From UBA9676 sp036522155 (GTDB taxonomy: Bacteria > Actinomycetota > Actinomycetes > Streptosporangiales > Streptosporangiaceae), in NCBI GenBank assembly GCA_036522155.1, contig DATDGI010000459.1, positions 1 to 5,841 on the forward strand: a stretch of 5,841 nucleotides of DNA. Direction: 5' to 3'. A program made the translations under genes and the position numbers. A model generated the notes under the pieces. That model saw only the letters and a list, made by a program, of their open reading frames with translations. It was not told the DNA's origin and did no database searches. Shown piece after piece: positions 5,131 to 5,841 of the stretch; the stretch's first letter is position 1; each line of letters starts with the position of its first letter.

Positions 5131-5499
5131 ATGGGTAAGGGTCTCAGCGTGCGGTTCTCCGGCTACTCATTCGGCTCGGTGCGAGTCGACGGCGTGACCT
5201 ATGACCACGACCTGATCATCGACCGCGGGAAGATCCGCAAGCGCAGCAAGGGCGCTTCCCGCAAGTTCCGCGGCGCCTACGGCCACACCCCGCTGTCGGC
5301 CGCCGAGGACATCCCCTGGCGGTGCCGCCGGCTGGTGATCGGCACCGGCGCTGACAGCGCGCTGCCGGTGCTGAAGCAAGTCCACGAACAGGCCCGCCGC
5401 CGCGAGGTTGAGCTGGTCATTCTGCCCACGGCCCAGGCGATCAGCGTACTGGCCAAGGCCATCAAGGACACCAACGCCATCTTGCACCTGACGTGCTGA
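5131..5499 (+). CDS. Mth938-domain protein (DUF498 / NDUFAF3-like)
   Basis: The 122-residue product is a single Mth938 domain over its whole length. Recognisable parts are FGSVRVDGVTYDHDLIID (14-31), KRSKG (37-41), YGHTPLS (50-56), the E59-W63 stretch, the RRLVIGTGAD turn (66-75), VELVILPTAQAI (93-104) and the C-terminal TNAILHLTC. The family includes archaeal MTH938, human AAMDC and the complex I assembly factor NDUFAF3. The fold is known, but the bacterial role is not. It is expected to be cytoplasmic, with no signal peptide or membrane segment. The ATG at 5131 is preferred; a GTG at 5149 (residue 7) would also keep the whole domain, and no strong Shine-Dalgarno separates the two. The gene lies 177 nt after the membrane protein gene, too far to assume an operon. 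Confidence 0.93.
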   Translation: MGKGLSVRFSGYSFGSVRVDGVTYDHDLIIDRGKIRKRSKGASRKFRGAYGHTPLSAAEDIPWRCRRLVIGTGADSALPVLKQVHEQARRREVELVILPTAQAISVLAKAIKDTNAILHLTC

Positions 5500-5841
5500 C
5501 CTGCCGGCGCGGCAACGGCGAACGCCGCAGCGGTGGCCTGCCTGCTTCCGCGCCCCGCAGCACCACTTGCGTGCGGCGAGGATCCGGCTCGCGCCGTAAG
5601 CCCGGGCCGCCGCGCCGCGGCAACGGTCGCCGGCCCCGCTGAAAGAACCGCGCAAGATGTCCAGTTCTGGATGCTGAACACCCTGATCGGCGCTGAATCG
5701 AAGTCCGCGCCTAACGGCGGCTTTGCGCGCGTGCTCTAGAACCTTCTCGTCACTCAGGGTGATGGTTCTGTGCGCCAGCAGTTATCCAGCCGTCGCGGAC
5801 GGTCTCGGCAAGCCTTGAACGGCCGGCGCACGCTTCACAGC
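5500..5841. other. Right-end stretch without a supported gene
   Basis: About 340 bases after the Mth938 gene hold no convincing coding region. A minus-strand frame open from the window edge to a TGA at 5750-5752 gives about 30 residues ending in a Trp/His-rich tail. It could be the end of a gene outside the window, but it is too short to judge. One hairpin at 5738-5769 is listed separately. Confidence 0.5.
5738..5769. repeat. Two-part hairpin, AGAACC/GGTTCT outer stem
   Basis: AGAACC (5738-5743) pairs with GGTTCT (5764-5769). Inside it, TCAC (5750-5753) pairs with GTGA (5759-5762) around a 5-nt loop. No T-tract is seen on either side. It may end a transcript, from the Mth938 gene or from a minus-strand gene beyond the edge, or be an unrelated inverted repeat. 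Confidence 0.35.

Noticed and set aside
5167..5655. Minus-strand 162-codon frame
   Set aside because: It is mostly antisense to the Mth938-domain gene, whose own frame carries clear family motifs.
192..5696. Identical 15-base word at 192-206 and 5682-5696
   Set aside because: The first copy is inside the kinase coding sequence, and similarity stops at both edges. Given the GC-rich composition this is probably chance.
2161..5702. Similar words GATCG..GCTGAATCGAA at 2161-2178 and 5685-5702
   Set aside because: They match at 16 of 18 bases, but about one such pair is expected by chance in a window of this size, and flanking sequence does not match.
2049..5823. Identical 12-base word GCCTTGAACGGC at 2049-2060 and 5812-5823
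   Set aside because: A 12-base match is expected about once by chance here, and there is no supporting structure around it.
1..5841. tRNA genes and CRISPR arrays
   Set aside because: No T-loop with a fitting acceptor stem and no regularly spaced repeats were found on reading both strands by eye.

Overview
The window is GC-rich DNA, with G or C at most third codon positions. It reads as chromosome of a high-GC actinomycete: a Ser/Thr kinase of the actinobacterial receptor type, a DUF664/DinB-fold protein, a small two-helix membrane protein, an Mth938-domain protein and an actinobacterial-type IS110 insertion sequence. The genus cannot be fixed from the sequence alone.

Layout. Positions 1-1563 (minus strand) hold the first 521 residues of a receptor-like Ser/Thr protein kinase: kinase domain, Pro/Ala-rich linker, one transmembrane helix and the start of a Kelch-type beta-propeller. 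The gene runs off the left edge. Positions 1564-2151 carry no convincing gene but have two inverted repeats that could form hairpins. Positions ~2152-3720 (perhaps to ~3757) are an IS110-family element in minus orientation, with an intact 420-codon DEDD recombinase (2260-3522) and about 200-235 nt of non-coding DNA upstream of it. That leader is where IS110-group elements encode their bridge RNA. It contains plausible hairpins, and a 10-bp word inside it is repeated near the presumed element end. Positions ~3758-4197 are gene-poor, with an operator-like 23-bp palindrome at 3819-3841.

The right part reads on the plus strand: a DUF664 (DinB superfamily) protein (4211-4741), a 56-residue two-helix membrane protein (4783-4953) and a complete Mth938-domain protein (5131-5499). 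The first two each have a -10-like hexamer 6-7 nt before the ATG, which suggests leaderless transcripts. Positions 5500-5841 show no supported gene, only one hairpin.

The genes do not form one pathway. The window looks like ordinary chromosomal genes with an IS110 inserted between the kinase and the plus-strand genes. The part most worth following up is the IS110 leader and its candidate bridge RNA.
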